From positions 62,001 to 126,000 of the forward strand of contig JBEYHY010000002.1 in the NCBI GenBank assembly GCA_040635515.1: a stretch of DNA of 64,000 nt, given 5' to 3'. The DNA is from Prauserella_A sp040635515 (GTDB taxonomy: Bacteria; Actinomycetota; Actinomycetes; Mycobacteriales; Pseudonocardiaceae). Each line of letters opens with the position of its first letter. Position 1 is the stretch's first letter. Positions 1 through 8,222 of this stretch are shown in pieces. The notes beneath the pieces were generated by a model. It saw only the letters and a list, made by a program, of their open reading frames with translations, did not search any database and had not been told where the DNA came from. Position numbers and translations under genes: made by a program.

Positions 1-1
1 C

Positions 2-1297
2 GACAGCCCGATCTACGGCACGATCGGCTACCAGGCACCGGAGATCGCCTCGGCGGGTCCTTCACCGGCCTCCGACCTCTACACCGTCGGCCGCGCGCTG
101 GCCGTGCTCACCTTCCCTTTCGATTTCCAGCACGCCAACAGGGAATCGCTGCCTGCGCAGTCCGATGTGGATCTGCTGGCCGAATTCGACTCCTACAACC
201 GGCTGCTGCTTCGGGCCACCGCGGCGAAACCGGAGGAGCGGTTCGGCTCGGCCGAGGAGATGCGTGAACAGCTCACCGGGGTGCTGCGCGAAGTACTGGC
301 CACGAGGGACGGTGCTGCCCGGCCCTCCGCCTCGGTGGAATTCACCCCGGAACGCAAGACCTTCGGGGTGCGGGCGGAGCTGGCTGACCCCGAGGGTGAG
401 CCGCCCTTCGAACCGGCCGAGCTTCCCGGAGTGCTTCCCGTGCCGAGGGTCGACGGCTCCGATCCCGCCGCCTTCCTCGCGACCGTGACGCAGGACGAAC
501 CGGAAGAATCCATTGTGGAACTGCGGACCGCGCCGCAACTCACCGACGAGGTACGGCTCAGGATAGCCAGAGCCCACATCGAACTCGGCGAGCTCGATAC
601 CGCGGAAGAAGAGCTGGAACGATTGTCCACCGGAGCCGGACGGTGGAGCATCGCGTGGCATCGCGGGCTCATCGCGCTGGCACGAGGCAAACCGCAACGC
701 GCGTTCGAGGCGTTCGACACCGTCTACTCCGCCGTGCCGGGCGAGGCGGCGCCCAAACTGGCGATGGCCGCCTGCGCCGAGCTGATGGGCGACCCCGGCA
801 CGGCAGACAAGTACTACCGGGTCGTGTGGCGCACCGACCGCTCCTACCTCAGCGCGGCCTTCGGGCTGGCCAGAGTCCTGCTGGCACAGGGAAAACGCGA
901 GGAAAGCCTCGACGTTCTCAACTCGGCGCCACCGACGTCGAGCCACTACGTCGCGGCGCGGCTGGCCGCCATCAGGGTCGCCCTCGGTGCCGCCGAGAGC
1001 GAACTCACCGAACAGGACCTGCGCGGCGCCGCCGACCAGCTCGCCGCGCTGGACCTCGACGCCGCGCGGCAGGCGGACTACGCGGCGGAGATCCTGAGGG
1101 CCGCGTTCCAGTGGCTCGGCACCCGGTCCGCGGGGGCGGGCGGTGGCACACTGCTGGGCAACCCGCTGACCGAACACGGCGTGCGGGCGGGGCTCGAACA
1201 CAGCTACCGGACGATGGCGAAATACGCGCGCGGCACGCTCGACCGTATCGCGCTCGTCGACCGTGCCAACCAGATCAGGCCGAGGACGTGGCTCTAG
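2..1297 (+). CDS. pknG: PknG-type Ser/Thr protein kinase, C-terminal 431 residues
   Basis: Partial gene: the reading frame is open from base 2, so the N-terminus and kinase N-lobe lie outside the window. The visible part starts in the kinase activation segment (GTIGYQAPEIA, containing the APE motif) and runs through the C-lobe to about residue 100. A linker follows, then a helical tetratricopeptide-like domain (ARAHIELGELDTAEEELERL, later FGLARVLLAQGKREESLDVL). Kinase plus C-terminal TPR is the architecture of PknG, a soluble kinase that in mycobacteria and corynebacteria controls glutamate/2-oxoglutarate metabolism by phosphorylating an FHA protein. The TAG stop directly abuts the ATG of the phosphatase gene, so the genes are one operon. 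Family call is firm; the substrate is inferred. Confidence 0.93.
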   Translation, partial: DSPIYGTIGYQAPEIASAGPSPASDLYTVGRALAVLTFPFDFQHANRESLPAQSDVDLLAEFDSYNRLLLRATAAKPEERFGSAEEMREQLTGVLREVLATRDGAARPSASVEFTPERKTFGVRAELADPEGEPPFEPAELPGVLPVPRVDGSDPAAFLATVTQDEPEESIVELRTAPQLTDEVRLRIARAHIELGELDTAEEELERLSTGAGRWSIAWHRGLIALARGKPQRAFEAFDTVYSAVPGEAAPKLAMAACAELMGDPGTADKYYRVVWRTDRSYLSAAFGLARVLLAQGKREESLDVLNSAPPTSSHYVAARLAAIRVALGAAESELTEQDLRGAADQLAALDLDAARQADYAAEILRAAFQWLGTRSAGAGGGTLLGNPLTEHGVRAGLEHSYRTMAKYARGTLDRIALVDRANQIRPRTWL

Positions 1298-2398
1298 ATG
1301 ACCGACGAAGCAGCAGGCAGCACCCAGCAGGCCGTCGCCTGCCCGCATTGCGCGGAACCGGTGGGCGCCGCCGACCGGTTCTGCGAAGGCTGCGGGGGCA
1401 GCCTGCTCGTGTGCCGCACCCCGCTCGGCGGGCCGCAAGGCCGGGTCGCCTCGGGCGACTGCGTGGCATGTGGCGGTACCCAGCTCGATCCCGACGGGTT
1501 CTGTGCCGAGTGCGGAAGGGCGCAGCCGTCGGGACGAGACCGCATGGAATACGACCTCGGGTTCGTCGCGGGGGTCAGTGACAGGGGCAAGCGCAGGAGC
1601 CGCAACGAGGATTCGATGGCCTTCGCCGTCGTGAACTCGCCCGATCACGGAGAGGCGGTCGTCGCCGTCGTCTGCGACGGGGTGGCCACCTCCGAGCGGG
1701 CGGACAGCGCGTCACAGGCCGCCGTCGACGCCGCGCTGGCGGCCCTGGTCGAGGGAGTGCTCGACCGCATCGGGGACGAACCGGCGACCTCGGCCGGCGT
1801 TGCCGCGGCGAGCGAGGCCGTCGCCGCGCTCGCGCGACCGGAGGCGCCGGGCATCGCGCCGTCCTGTACCTATGTGTCCGCGGTCGTCACCGGCGAGCGC
1901 GTGACCGTCGGCTGGGTCGGTGACAGCAGGGCCTACTGGCTCGGCAGCCCCTCCAGTTCACTGACCGCCGACGACACCGTCGCGGCCGAGCTGATGGCGG
2001 AGGGCATGAGCGAGGTGGATGCGCTCTCGGTGCCGCAGGCACACGCGCTGTCCCGCTGGATCGGCGCCGACGCCGCGACGGCCGCGCCGGGAATCGCCAC
2101 CATCGAACCGGGGGAACCCGGATACCTGCTGTTGTGCAGTGACGGTCTGTGGAACTACGTGCCGGAAGCGGGAACGCTGCACGACCTCGTGCGCACGGCG
2201 GTGTCATCCGTGTCATCCGGCTCGGCTGTGCCGGTCTTCGAGCCCGGGGCCGGAGAACGGAAGGCCGGGACGGCACCGATGACCGCGGCCGTTGAGCTGA
2301 CGCGGCTCGCCATCGAACTCGGCGGCAACGACAACATCACCGTTGTCGTCGTCCCCTTCCCGCTCGCCGGTGACCTCGCGAAGGAGCATGGAAGATGA
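1298..2398 (+). CDS. PP2C-family Ser/Thr phosphatase with two N-terminal zinc ribbons
   Basis: 366 residues. The N-terminus carries two CxxC...CxxC knuckles (C15/C18/C29/C32 and C55/C58/C69/C72), expected to bind zinc. From about residue 85 there is a PPM/PP2C catalytic domain: SDRGKRRSRNEDS, VVCDGVA with metal-binding D127, VGDSRAYW, LLLCSDGLWNY and the terminal GGNDNITVVVV. It should dephosphorylate Ser/Thr phosphoproteins in the cytoplasm and is the natural antagonist of the kinase encoded immediately upstream. It starts on the base after the kinase stop, and its own stop overlaps the next ATG (ATGA). The zinc ribbons recur in the FHA protein two genes on, suggesting shared localisation or partner binding. 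Confidence 0.93.
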   Translation: MTDEAAGSTQQAVACPHCAEPVGAADRFCEGCGGSLLVCRTPLGGPQGRVASGDCVACGGTQLDPDGFCAECGRAQPSGRDRMEYDLGFVAGVSDRGKRRSRNEDSMAFAVVNSPDHGEAVVAVVCDGVATSERADSASQAAVDAALAALVEGVLDRIGDEPATSAGVAAASEAVAALARPEAPGIAPSCTYVSAVVTGERVTVGWVGDSRAYWLGSPSSSLTADDTVAAELMAEGMSEVDALSVPQAHALSRWIGADAATAAPGIATIEPGEPGYLLLCSDGLWNYVPEAGTLHDLVRTAVSSVSSGSAVPVFEPGAGERKAGTAPMTAAVELTRLAIELGGNDNITVVVVPFPLAGDLAKEHGR

Positions 2399-3702
2399 GT
2401 GACAGCAACGATTTCTCGGTCGAGATCTATCAGAACGAATACCTCGCCCGGGGCGCGACCGAGGTCAACGCGGTCGTCACCGTCACGTCCAGCGGCACGG
2501 CCGTCCCGGCAACGGGCAAGTACGCCGAGGTGATCATCGTGGACACCTCCGGCTCCATGCATCATCCGCCGACCAAGCTGTCGGCGGCCAAACAGGCCAC
2601 CACGGCCGCCATCGACACCCTGCGGGACGGAGTCGATTTCGCGATCGTCGCCGGAACGGACAGGGCGCGTCTCGTCTATCCCGCCCAGGGGCTCGTCCCC
2701 GCCGACGCGCGCACGCGAGCGGAAGCCAGGAACGCAGTGTCGGCCTTGCGGGCGGGCGGCGGGACGGCCATCGGCTCGTGGCTGCGGCTCGCCGACACGC
2801 TGTTCGCCGGACACCCCGGAAGTATCCGGCATGCCATCCTGCTCACCGACGGGCAGAACATGCACGAGAAACCCAGCCAGCTCGCACGGGCCGTCGAGAG
2901 CGTCACGGGACACTTCGTGTGTGACTGCAGGGGTGTCGGCGACGAGTGGAAGGTCGAGGAACTGCGCACGGTCGCGGAGGCATTGCTCGGCACCGTGGAC
3001 ATCGCGCCGGAACCCGAAGAGCTCGAAGCCGACTTCCGGGCGATGGCGGCATCGGCGATGGGCAAGGCGGTGTCCGATGTCGCCCTTCGCGTGTGGACAC
3101 CGCAGGACGCTCGTGTCAGATTTGTGAAGCAGGTCGAGCCGGTGCTGACCGACCTGACGGCGCGGCGAAAGGACTCCGCGCCACGCAGCGGCGACTATCC
3201 CACGGGTTCGTGGGGGCGGGAGACCAGGGATTACCACGTGTGCGTCGAGGTGCCCGCCGCGGGAACGGGCGAGAAGATGCTCGCCGCGAGAATCAGCGTG
3301 GTGGCACCCGGTGCGAGCGCCGAGGAGGACACGGTGCTGGCCAAGGGAAACGTGCTCGCGGTGTGGACCGACGACACGGCGTTGTCGACCAGGATCAACC
3401 GCGAGGTGGCCCACTACACGGGGCAGGCCGAACTGGCCGACGCGATCCAGGAAGGGCTTGAGGCTCGCAAGGCGGGCGATGTCGAGACCGCGACCTCCCG
3501 GCTCGGCAGGGCGGTGGCGCTGGCGACGGAGTCGGGGCACACGGTCACGGCCAAGCTGCTCGCGAAGGTCGTCGACATCGACGACCCGGTCACCGGCACC
3601 GTCCGGCTCAAGCGCGCCGTGTCCACTGTGGATGAGATGACCTTGGATACGCGGTCGAGCAAGACGATGCGAGTACGCAAGCAGCAGAGCACCGAGAGCT
3701 GA
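2395..3702 (+). CDS. VWA-domain protein of the PknG/PP2C/FHA operon
   Basis: 435 residues with no signal peptide or membrane segment. A von Willebrand factor A domain begins near residue 43 and has an intact MIDAS metal site (D50-T-S52-G-S54, a threonine in GGGTAIGSW, and LLTDGQN). The remaining half is beta-rich and then helical (EGLEARKAGDVETATSRLGRAV), resembling the C-terminal part of cytoplasmic VWA proteins that bind partner proteins through a divalent cation. It overlaps the phosphatase stop by four bases and precedes the FHA gene by 10 bp, so it probably scaffolds or is a substrate of this phospho-signalling set. The specific partner is not visible. Confidence 0.9.
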   Translation: MSDSNDFSVEIYQNEYLARGATEVNAVVTVTSSGTAVPATGKYAEVIIVDTSGSMHHPPTKLSAAKQATTAAIDTLRDGVDFAIVAGTDRARLVYPAQGLVPADARTRAEARNAVSALRAGGGTAIGSWLRLADTLFAGHPGSIRHAILLTDGQNMHEKPSQLARAVESVTGHFVCDCRGVGDEWKVEELRTVAEALLGTVDIAPEPEELEADFRAMAASAMGKAVSDVALRVWTPQDARVRFVKQVEPVLTDLTARRKDSAPRSGDYPTGSWGRETRDYHVCVEVPAAGTGEKMLAARISVVAPGASAEEDTVLAKGNVLAVWTDDTALSTRINREVAHYTGQAELADAIQEGLEARKAGDVETATSRLGRAVALATESGHTVTAKLLAKVVDIDDPVTGTVRLKRAVSTVDEMTLDTRSSKTMRVRKQQSTES

Positions 3703-3712
3703 GGAAGCCAGG

Positions 3713-4411
3713 ATGGCGACCTGTCCAGCGGGACACGCTTCCGCCGACGACGAGTTCTGCGACGTGTGCGGAAGGGCCATGGACGGCCCCGCGCCGACCG
3801 CCGCGCCGCCGGCGAGCGAGCCGGAGGCGGTCGCGGTGCCGGAGGGCGAGGGGACCTGCGTCGTGTGCGGCTCCGCGCTTCCAGGGCGGTTCTGCGAGGA
3901 GTGCGGCCATGACTCGCTGGCCGCGGCGCCGGACACCGCCGGTGCGAGCGGCTCCGGTGGTCCGGGCGGAGCCGCGCGTGCCGCTGCTGATGTCCCCGCT
4001 GCCGCCACCCGGTGGGCGCTGATCGTCCGCGCCGACCGGCGGCAGTTCGATGCCGTCGTCGCCGCGAGTGGCCCGGATGCCGGATCGCTGTCGTTCCCGC
4101 CGTACTGCCCCGATCGCCATTTCCCGTTGCGTGGCGGCCAGGTCAGTATCGGCAGGCGAAGCCAGTCGAGGGGGATCGTGCCCGACGTCGACCTCACCGG
4201 GCCTCCCGAGGATCCCGGTGTCTCCCATCTGCACGCGGTGCTGGTGGCCGGTGACGGCGGATCGTGGTCCATCGTGGATCTCGAATCCGCCAACGGGACG
4301 ACAGTGAACGGTGGCCACGATCCCTTGCCGCCCAACGTGCCCCATCCGCTGGCCGACGGAGACACGGTCTACATCGGAGCCTGGACGGCGATCCAGATCC
4401 GCGCCACCTGA
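3713..4411 (+). CDS. FHA-domain protein with N-terminal zinc ribbons
   Basis: 232 residues. The N-terminus has two zinc-ribbon-like segments (CPAGHASADDEFCDVCGRA and CVVCGSALPGRFCEECG). An Ala/Pro/Gly-rich linker follows, then from about residue 135 a forkhead-associated domain with the usual landmarks: VSIGRRS, VSHLHAVL, and the SANGTTVNG strand-turn. FHA domains bind phosphothreonine, so this is the likely reader of the kinase at the start of the operon, by analogy with the PknG substrate GarA/OdhI. Unlike GarA it has no obvious N-terminal TQ-type phosphosite; the zinc ribbons take that place. It is the last gene of the operon. Confidence 0.92.
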   Translation: MATCPAGHASADDEFCDVCGRAMDGPAPTAAPPASEPEAVAVPEGEGTCVVCGSALPGRFCEECGHDSLAAAPDTAGASGSGGPGGAARAAADVPAAATRWALIVRADRRQFDAVVAASGPDAGSLSFPPYCPDRHFPLRGGQVSIGRRSQSRGIVPDVDLTGPPEDPGVSHLHAVLVAGDGGSWSIVDLESANGTTVNGGHDPLPPNVPHPLADGDTVYIGAWTAIQIRAT

Positions 4412-4423
4412 CCGGCCTGCCCG

Positions 4424-4528
4424 CCCCGCGAGTCCCCCGCCCAGGACGCCGAGATCCGCACTCAGGACGTCGAGTTCTGCGTTCAGGTGAGCGAGATCCG
4501 CACTCAGGACGTCGAGATCCGCGATCCG
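4424..4528 (+). repeat. 21-bp tandem repeat array, five units
   Basis: Five consecutive 21-bp units begin 12 bp after the FHA stop codon. The best units read GACGYCGAGATCCGCACTCAG, with variants in which ATCC is TTCT. The first unit is a divergent form containing GCGAGTCCCCCGCCCAG. The same family, inverted, lies at 51918-52043 and there also ends in the divergent form, so the two arrays share unit order. The array is outside any supported gene, and a 21-bp period equals two helical turns. It may be a transcript-end or nucleoid-associated element; its function is not known to me. Confidence 0.85.
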
Positions 4529-4542
4529 GCCGTCGGCGGGTG

Positions 4543-5304
4543 TCAGTCGACGAGCGCGCCGCAGGAGATGTTGACCGTCGCCGCCGTCATGGTGGCCGCC
4601 TTGTCGGAGGCGACGAACGCCGCGGTGTTGCCGACATCGGCGAACGTCGCGGTACGCCTGAGCATCGTCATCTCCTCCAGGCTCTGTTCGAGCTCGTCCC
4701 TTCCGGGAAAATCGGAGGGCAGCGATTCGGCGATTCCACCGGTCTTGAGGGTGACGAGCCGGACTCCGTCGCCGCCGAATTCGACCGAGAACTGCCGCCG
4801 GAATCCCTCGACCGCGTCGAGCGCGACCGTCAGCCCGCCGATACCGGCCATGGGGTTGCCGCCCGAGCCACCGAACATGATGATGACGCCGGATCCCTGC
4901 TTGCGCATGTGCTTGACCGCCGCGATCGCGGTCAGGAACTGGGTTCGCGCGGCGGTGACGACCGGTTGCAGGAATTCCTCGGCCGACAGGTCGAGTATCG
5001 GTCGCTGCACGTCGCCGATGTCGATGACGTTCACCGAGATGTCGACCCGGCCCCGTTGCTCCGCCACGCCGTCGACGAAGGCTCGCACGGCCTGCTCGTC
5101 GAGCGCGTCGACGACGGCGCTGGTCGCCTCGCCGCCCTTGGCCCGGATGTCATCGGCTACGACGTCCAGAGTGGACAGTGTCCTGCCCGCGAGGAAGACA
5201 TGGGCCCCCTCCGCCGCGAACGCGCGCGCCATCGCGCCGCCGATCGAGCCCGCCCCGCCGTAGACGAGCGCCGTTTTGTTCTCCAGTAAGCCGTTCGGGG
5301 TCAT
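4543..5304 (-). CDS. SDR-fold protein lacking the catalytic Tyr/Lys
   Basis: 253 residues with a Rossmann fold of the short-chain dehydrogenase/reductase family. The N-terminal dinucleotide motif is GGAGSIGG and the downstream fold matches classical SDRs (MFGGSGG at the Ser strand, then helix DAVEGFRRQFSVEF). Where family members have YxxxK this protein reads LTVALDAVEGF, so neither catalytic Tyr nor Lys is present. It may therefore bind NAD(P) without normal SDR chemistry, or use other residues. The ATG at 5304 overlaps the stop of the SRPBCC gene, placing it last in an arsR-SRPBCC-SDR operon. The annotated start gives the usual family length. Confidence 0.85.
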   Translation of the reverse strand: MTPNGLLENKTALVYGGAGSIGGAMARAFAAEGAHVFLAGRTLSTLDVVADDIRAKGGEATSAVVDALDEQAVRAFVDGVAEQRGRVDISVNVIDIGDVQRPILDLSAEEFLQPVVTAARTQFLTAIAAVKHMRKQGSGVIIMFGGSGGNPMAGIGGLTVALDAVEGFRRQFSVEFGGDGVRLVTLKTGGIAESLPSDFPGRDELEQSLEEMTMLRRTATFADVGNTAAFVASDKAATMTAATVNISCGALVD

Positions 5305-5786
5305 CGCAGTTCCTTCAGGTAGTCGGCGAGCCGGTTGTAGGACATGGCCATTCCGTCGGCCATGCCGGTCGCGATGGCGGCGTCTCGTGCCGTCTTCGTG
5401 GGGTAGTGCGCGGTGATCGTGATCGCGGTCTTTCCGTTGTCTTCGGCGAACTCGTAGACGTTGACGGTCTCCGGCCATTCGGGACCCCACGATTCGGTGG
5501 TCACCAGGCGGTGCGGCGGGGTCACTTCCCGGTAGGTTCCGTGCACCTCCAATTCGCCGCCGGTTTCGGGGTTGCGCCAGACGTAGCGCCACAGGCCGCC
5601 GGGGTGGAGGTCGATCTCGCAGACCGGCATGATCCAGCCGTCGGGGCCGGTCAGCCAGTGCGGTACGTGCTGGGGATTGGTCCAGACGTCCCAGACCAGC
5701 GTGCGCGGGGCCGCCACCGTCCTCGCCATGACGACCTCGGTGTCCGATGGCGTCGTGTATGTGGTGGTGCCGAGATCATTCGCCAT
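5301..5786 (-). CDS. SRPBCC (AHSA1-type) protein
   Basis: 161 residues. It belongs to the START/Bet v 1-like AHSA1 group: VAAPRTLVWDVWTNPQHVPHW near the N-terminus, then DLHPGGLWRYVW and EVTPPHRLVTTESW. These proteins form a deep hydrophobic ligand pocket, and in actinobacteria they are very often paired with an ArsR-type regulator exactly as here. The gene overlaps the end of the ArsR gene by 11 bp and its own stop overlaps the next ATG. The ligand is unknown. Confidence 0.92.
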   Translation of the reverse strand: MANDLGTTTYTTPSDTEVVMARTVAAPRTLVWDVWTNPQHVPHWLTGPDGWIMPVCEIDLHPGGLWRYVWRNPETGGELEVHGTYREVTPPHRLVTTESWGPEWPETVNVYEFAEDNGKTAITITAHYPTKTARDAAIATGMADGMAMSYNRLADYLKELR

Positions 5787-6120
5787 GATTCTCGTCCTTT
5801 GCCTGTAATTCGCGCAGATAATTGTCGAGCCGTGCGTAGGAGGCGTCCCAGAACCGGCGGTAGGGCTCCGCCCATTCGGTGACCTCCCTCAGTGGTCCCG
5901 CGTCCAGCAGACACGGCCGCCACTGGGCTTCGCGCCCTCGCGTGATGAGGCCGGCCCTTTCGAGTACCCGCAGGTGCTTGGAGATCGCGGGCCCGCTCAT
6001 CTCGAACGGTTCCGAAAGTTCCTTCACGGTCGCGGGCCCTTCCATCAGCCGGGCGAGGATCGCCCTGCGGGTCGGGTCGGCCAGCGCCGCGAAGGTGGTG
6101 CTCAGTGGGTCGGTCGCCAT
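5776..6120 (-). CDS. ArsR-family winged-helix repressor
   Basis: 114 residues from the ATG at 6120. An in-frame TTG at 6132 would add four residues but has no better ribosome site. The winged HTH is clear: ALADPTRRAILARL, then VKELSEPFEMSGPAISKHLR for recognition and VLERAGLITRGREAQWR for the wing. It has none of the Cys pairs of metal-sensing ArsR members, so it probably senses an organic ligand or works through its partner. It heads the operon with the SRPBCC and SDR genes, and a perfect 10-bp inverted repeat lies 17 bp upstream of its ATG. Confidence 0.92.
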   Translation of the reverse strand: MATDPLSTTFAALADPTRRAILARLMEGPATVKELSEPFEMSGPAISKHLRVLERAGLITRGREAQWRPCLLDAGPLREVTEWAEPYRRFWDASYARLDNYLRELQAKDENHGE

Positions 6121-6136
6121 CTGTAAAACCAATCGG

Positions 6137-6160
6137 TTAGATAACCTGATGGTTATCTAA
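6137..6160. promoter_or_regulatory. Perfect inverted repeat, likely ArsR operator
   Basis: Two 10-bp arms, TTAGATAACC and its exact reverse complement, flank the four bases TGAT. The 24-bp element is AT-rich against a GC-rich background and sits directly in front of the ArsR-SRPBCC-SDR operon, where autorepressing ArsR proteins bind. Operator identity is inferred from position and symmetry. Confidence 0.75.
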
Positions 6161-6199
6161 ACCCCGTTCGAAGGTCATGTCAAGCCGGGAGGGAAACGG

Positions 6200-6979
6200 T
6201 CAGATGAAGGTGTCGACGCTGTCGGGCATGAGGGCGCCCGTCGGCTGCGCGACCGCTCTGACCTCCTGGTAGAAGATCCACAGATGCCCGGCGACGGCCT
6301 GTCGCGCGGCGACCGGATCGCGGCGGCTGATCGCATCGACGATGTAGCCGTGGTCGTCGGATCGCTGCTTCGCCTTGGGCAGGCTCAGCGTGCGATGCCG
6401 GAACTCGGACATTTCCGGGACCAGGGGCTGGTACATGCTGGTCAGCACGGTGTTGTGGGCTGCCTGAACAATGGCGTCGTGCAGGTCCTCGTCGGTCTTG
6501 ACGAGCTGATCGACCTGGTCGGTCGCGGCGGCGTCGTGTGCTCGGCGTAGCTCCTGGAGTTCGTCCAGTTCCTCGTCGGTCGCGCGCACGCAGGCCAGCC
6601 CCGCCGCCGTGGTCTCCAGTCCGATCCTGACCTCAAGCAGTTCCGTGAGCGCGAAACCCTTGGCGAGGCTCCATCGGACGTATTGGGTGGTCGGGTCGTC
6701 GGCCGGTGGTTCCCGCACGAACGTGCCCTTGCCCCGGATGACCTCGATGACGCCGAGCGTGGAGAGCTGCCGGAGGGCCTCGCGCAGCGAGGTGCGCCCC
6801 ACCTGGAGCTGCCTGGCCAGTTCCGGCTCGGAGGGCAGCCGCTCGCCGGGCCTGAGTGAACCGTTGGCGATCGTCGCCGTGATGCGCTCGGCGATGACGT
6901 CGGGCAGGGGGCGGCGGGAGAGCGAGCCGGCCAGCCCGCTGCCGGTGTCGACTCCGCCCAATCCTGTCAGTTGACTCAT
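6200..6979 (-). CDS. GntR/FadR-family regulator (FCD)
   Basis: 259 residues from the ATG at 6979. The N-terminal winged helix is typical: DVIAERITATIANGSLRPGE, LPSEPELARQLQVGRTSLRE and ALRQLSTLGVIEVIRGKGTF. The C-terminal half is an all-helical FCD ligand domain with the DEDLHDAIVQAAHN metal-ligand segment. Such proteins repress catabolic operons and release DNA on binding a carboxylated substrate. It is divergent from the LLM oxidoreductase / M20-like / transporter / molybdenum hydroxylase operon, which it most probably controls. An in-frame TTG at 6988 is an alternative start. Confidence 0.9.
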   Translation of the reverse strand: MSQLTGLGGVDTGSGLAGSLSRRPLPDVIAERITATIANGSLRPGERLPSEPELARQLQVGRTSLREALRQLSTLGVIEVIRGKGTFVREPPADDPTTQYVRWSLAKGFALTELLEVRIGLETTAAGLACVRATDEELDELQELRRAHDAAATDQVDQLVKTDEDLHDAIVQAAHNTVLTSMYQPLVPEMSEFRHRTLSLPKAKQRSDDHGYIVDAISRRDPVAARQAVAGHLWIFYQEVRAVAQPTGALMPDSVDTFI

Positions 6980-6987
6980 GTCAGACA
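6979..6987. promoter_or_regulatory. Short palindrome at the GntR start
   Basis: TGTCAGACA is a 9-bp odd palindrome overlapping the first base of the GntR coding region and lies in the divergent control region (6980-7157). Its size and symmetry suit FadR-subfamily operators, but it is short and seen once, so the assignment is weak. Confidence 0.3.
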
Positions 6988-7157
6988 AGTGGCTAACCTT
7001 TCGCTCACCGTGCTACCGGAACACGACCATCGTAGCCGCAGGAGCATCAGGACGAGGCGCCCGTCCCGTGCCCCAGAAGCCTCTCGCCGGTGAGGACTTC
7101 CGACCGGGAAAACCCGAGCACTGCCGAGCATTCGTACGTCTCAGGAGCCGATGCCGC

Positions 7158-8222
7158 ATGCCTTCCACCACCACGCGCCACCAGCCCATCTCCTTCGGAG
7201 TGCGGTTTCCGCCGTGTACCTCGGCGCGCGAGGTCGCCGATGCCGTGGCATTGAGCGAGCGCAAGGGGTTCGACACCGCGTGGATCGCCGACTCCCAGTT
7301 GTTGTGGCGGGACCTGTTCGCCACGATGGCGCTGGCCGCGGACCGGACCGATCGCATCCGGCTCGCATCGGCCGTCACCAACTTCGTGACCAGGCATCCC
7401 AGCGTCGTCGCCTCGGCAGCCAACACACTGAACGAACTGGCTCCCGGCAGGGTTCTGCTCGGCGTCGGCACGGGGGACAGCTCGGTCAAGCCGCTTGGCA
7501 TGCGCCCGAGCAGGCTCGCCGAGATGCGGGAAGCCATCTCCGCCGTGCGCATCCTGCTCGCGGGTCAGTCGCGGGACTTCGGAAGCAGGCGCGCGGGCCT
7601 GCGGGACGCGGCGGGCCAGGTTCCCGTTCACATCGCGGCAAGCGGGCCACGGTCGCTCGGCATGGCGGGCGAAGTCGCCGACGGGGTGCTCACCCTCGCC
7701 GGAATCTCACCAGAAACCATTGCGGGGACCTGGAAATCGGTCGAGGACGGCGCCAGGAAGGCAGGCCGCTCGATGTCCGAACTGGACTTCACCGTCGGCG
7801 CCTTCTGCAAGATCACCGACGACATCGAACGTGATGCCGCGATTCTCAAACCGATTTGCCTGCACCTGGCCAGCATCGGCGCGCAGGACTACTTGCGGAT
7901 CGCCGGTATCGACCTCGAACCGCCGCCGGCGATTCCCGAGGTCTACCCGGACATGGTGCACGCGGAGGACTGGGATCTCGCCGTCGAGAAGGCCTCCCGC
8001 TACGTCACCGACGACATGGCGGTGCGGTTCTCGCGGGCGTTCTGCCTCTTCGGCACCGTGGGGGAGATCCTCGATCGCATCAAGTCGGCCATCGAACTCG
8101 GTGCCACCGGCTTCTATCTGCGTCACGTCGGCAACTACACCCTTCCACTGGAAGTGATCGAGACCTTCGGCGACGAGATCATCCCGAGGTTTCGCACCAG
8201 CGCCGCGGAGGTGGCGTCGTGA
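7158..8222 (+). CDS. LLM-class flavin/F420-dependent oxidoreductase
   Basis: 354 residues from ATG 7158, preceded by AGGAG 10 bp upstream. An in-frame open stretch to 6978 lacks family similarity. The protein is a luciferase-like TIM barrel: ISFGVRFPP, the EVADAVALSERKGFDTAWIADS segment, TDRIRLASAVTN, RHPSVVASAANTLNEL and the GVGTGDSS phosphate-binding loop. Related enzymes use F420 or FMN to oxidise or monooxygenate small substrates. It is first in an operon whose later genes encode an M20-like hydrolase, a transporter and a molybdenum hydroxylase, suggesting degradation of an N-heterocycle or related compound. Cofactor and substrate are not determinable here. Confidence 0.88.
   Translation: MPSTTTRHQPISFGVRFPPCTSAREVADAVALSERKGFDTAWIADSQLLWRDLFATMALAADRTDRIRLASAVTNFVTRHPSVVASAANTLNELAPGRVLLGVGTGDSSVKPLGMRPSRLAEMREAISAVRILLAGQSRDFGSRRAGLRDAAGQVPVHIAASGPRSLGMAGEVADGVLTLAGISPETIAGTWKSVEDGARKAGRSMSELDFTVGAFCKITDDIERDAAILKPICLHLASIGAQDYLRIAGIDLEPPPAIPEVYPDMVHAEDWDLAVEKASRYVTDDMAVRFSRAFCLFGTVGEILDRIKSAIELGATGFYLRHVGNYTLPLEVIETFGDEIIPRFRTSAAEVAS

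Noticed and set aside
2155..4365. Very long minus-strand open frame opposite the VWA and FHA genes
   Set aside because: High-GC shadow of well-supported forward genes; no family motifs or ribosome site. The same applies to long antisense frames at 12024-14048, 25479-27767 and 54650-56137.
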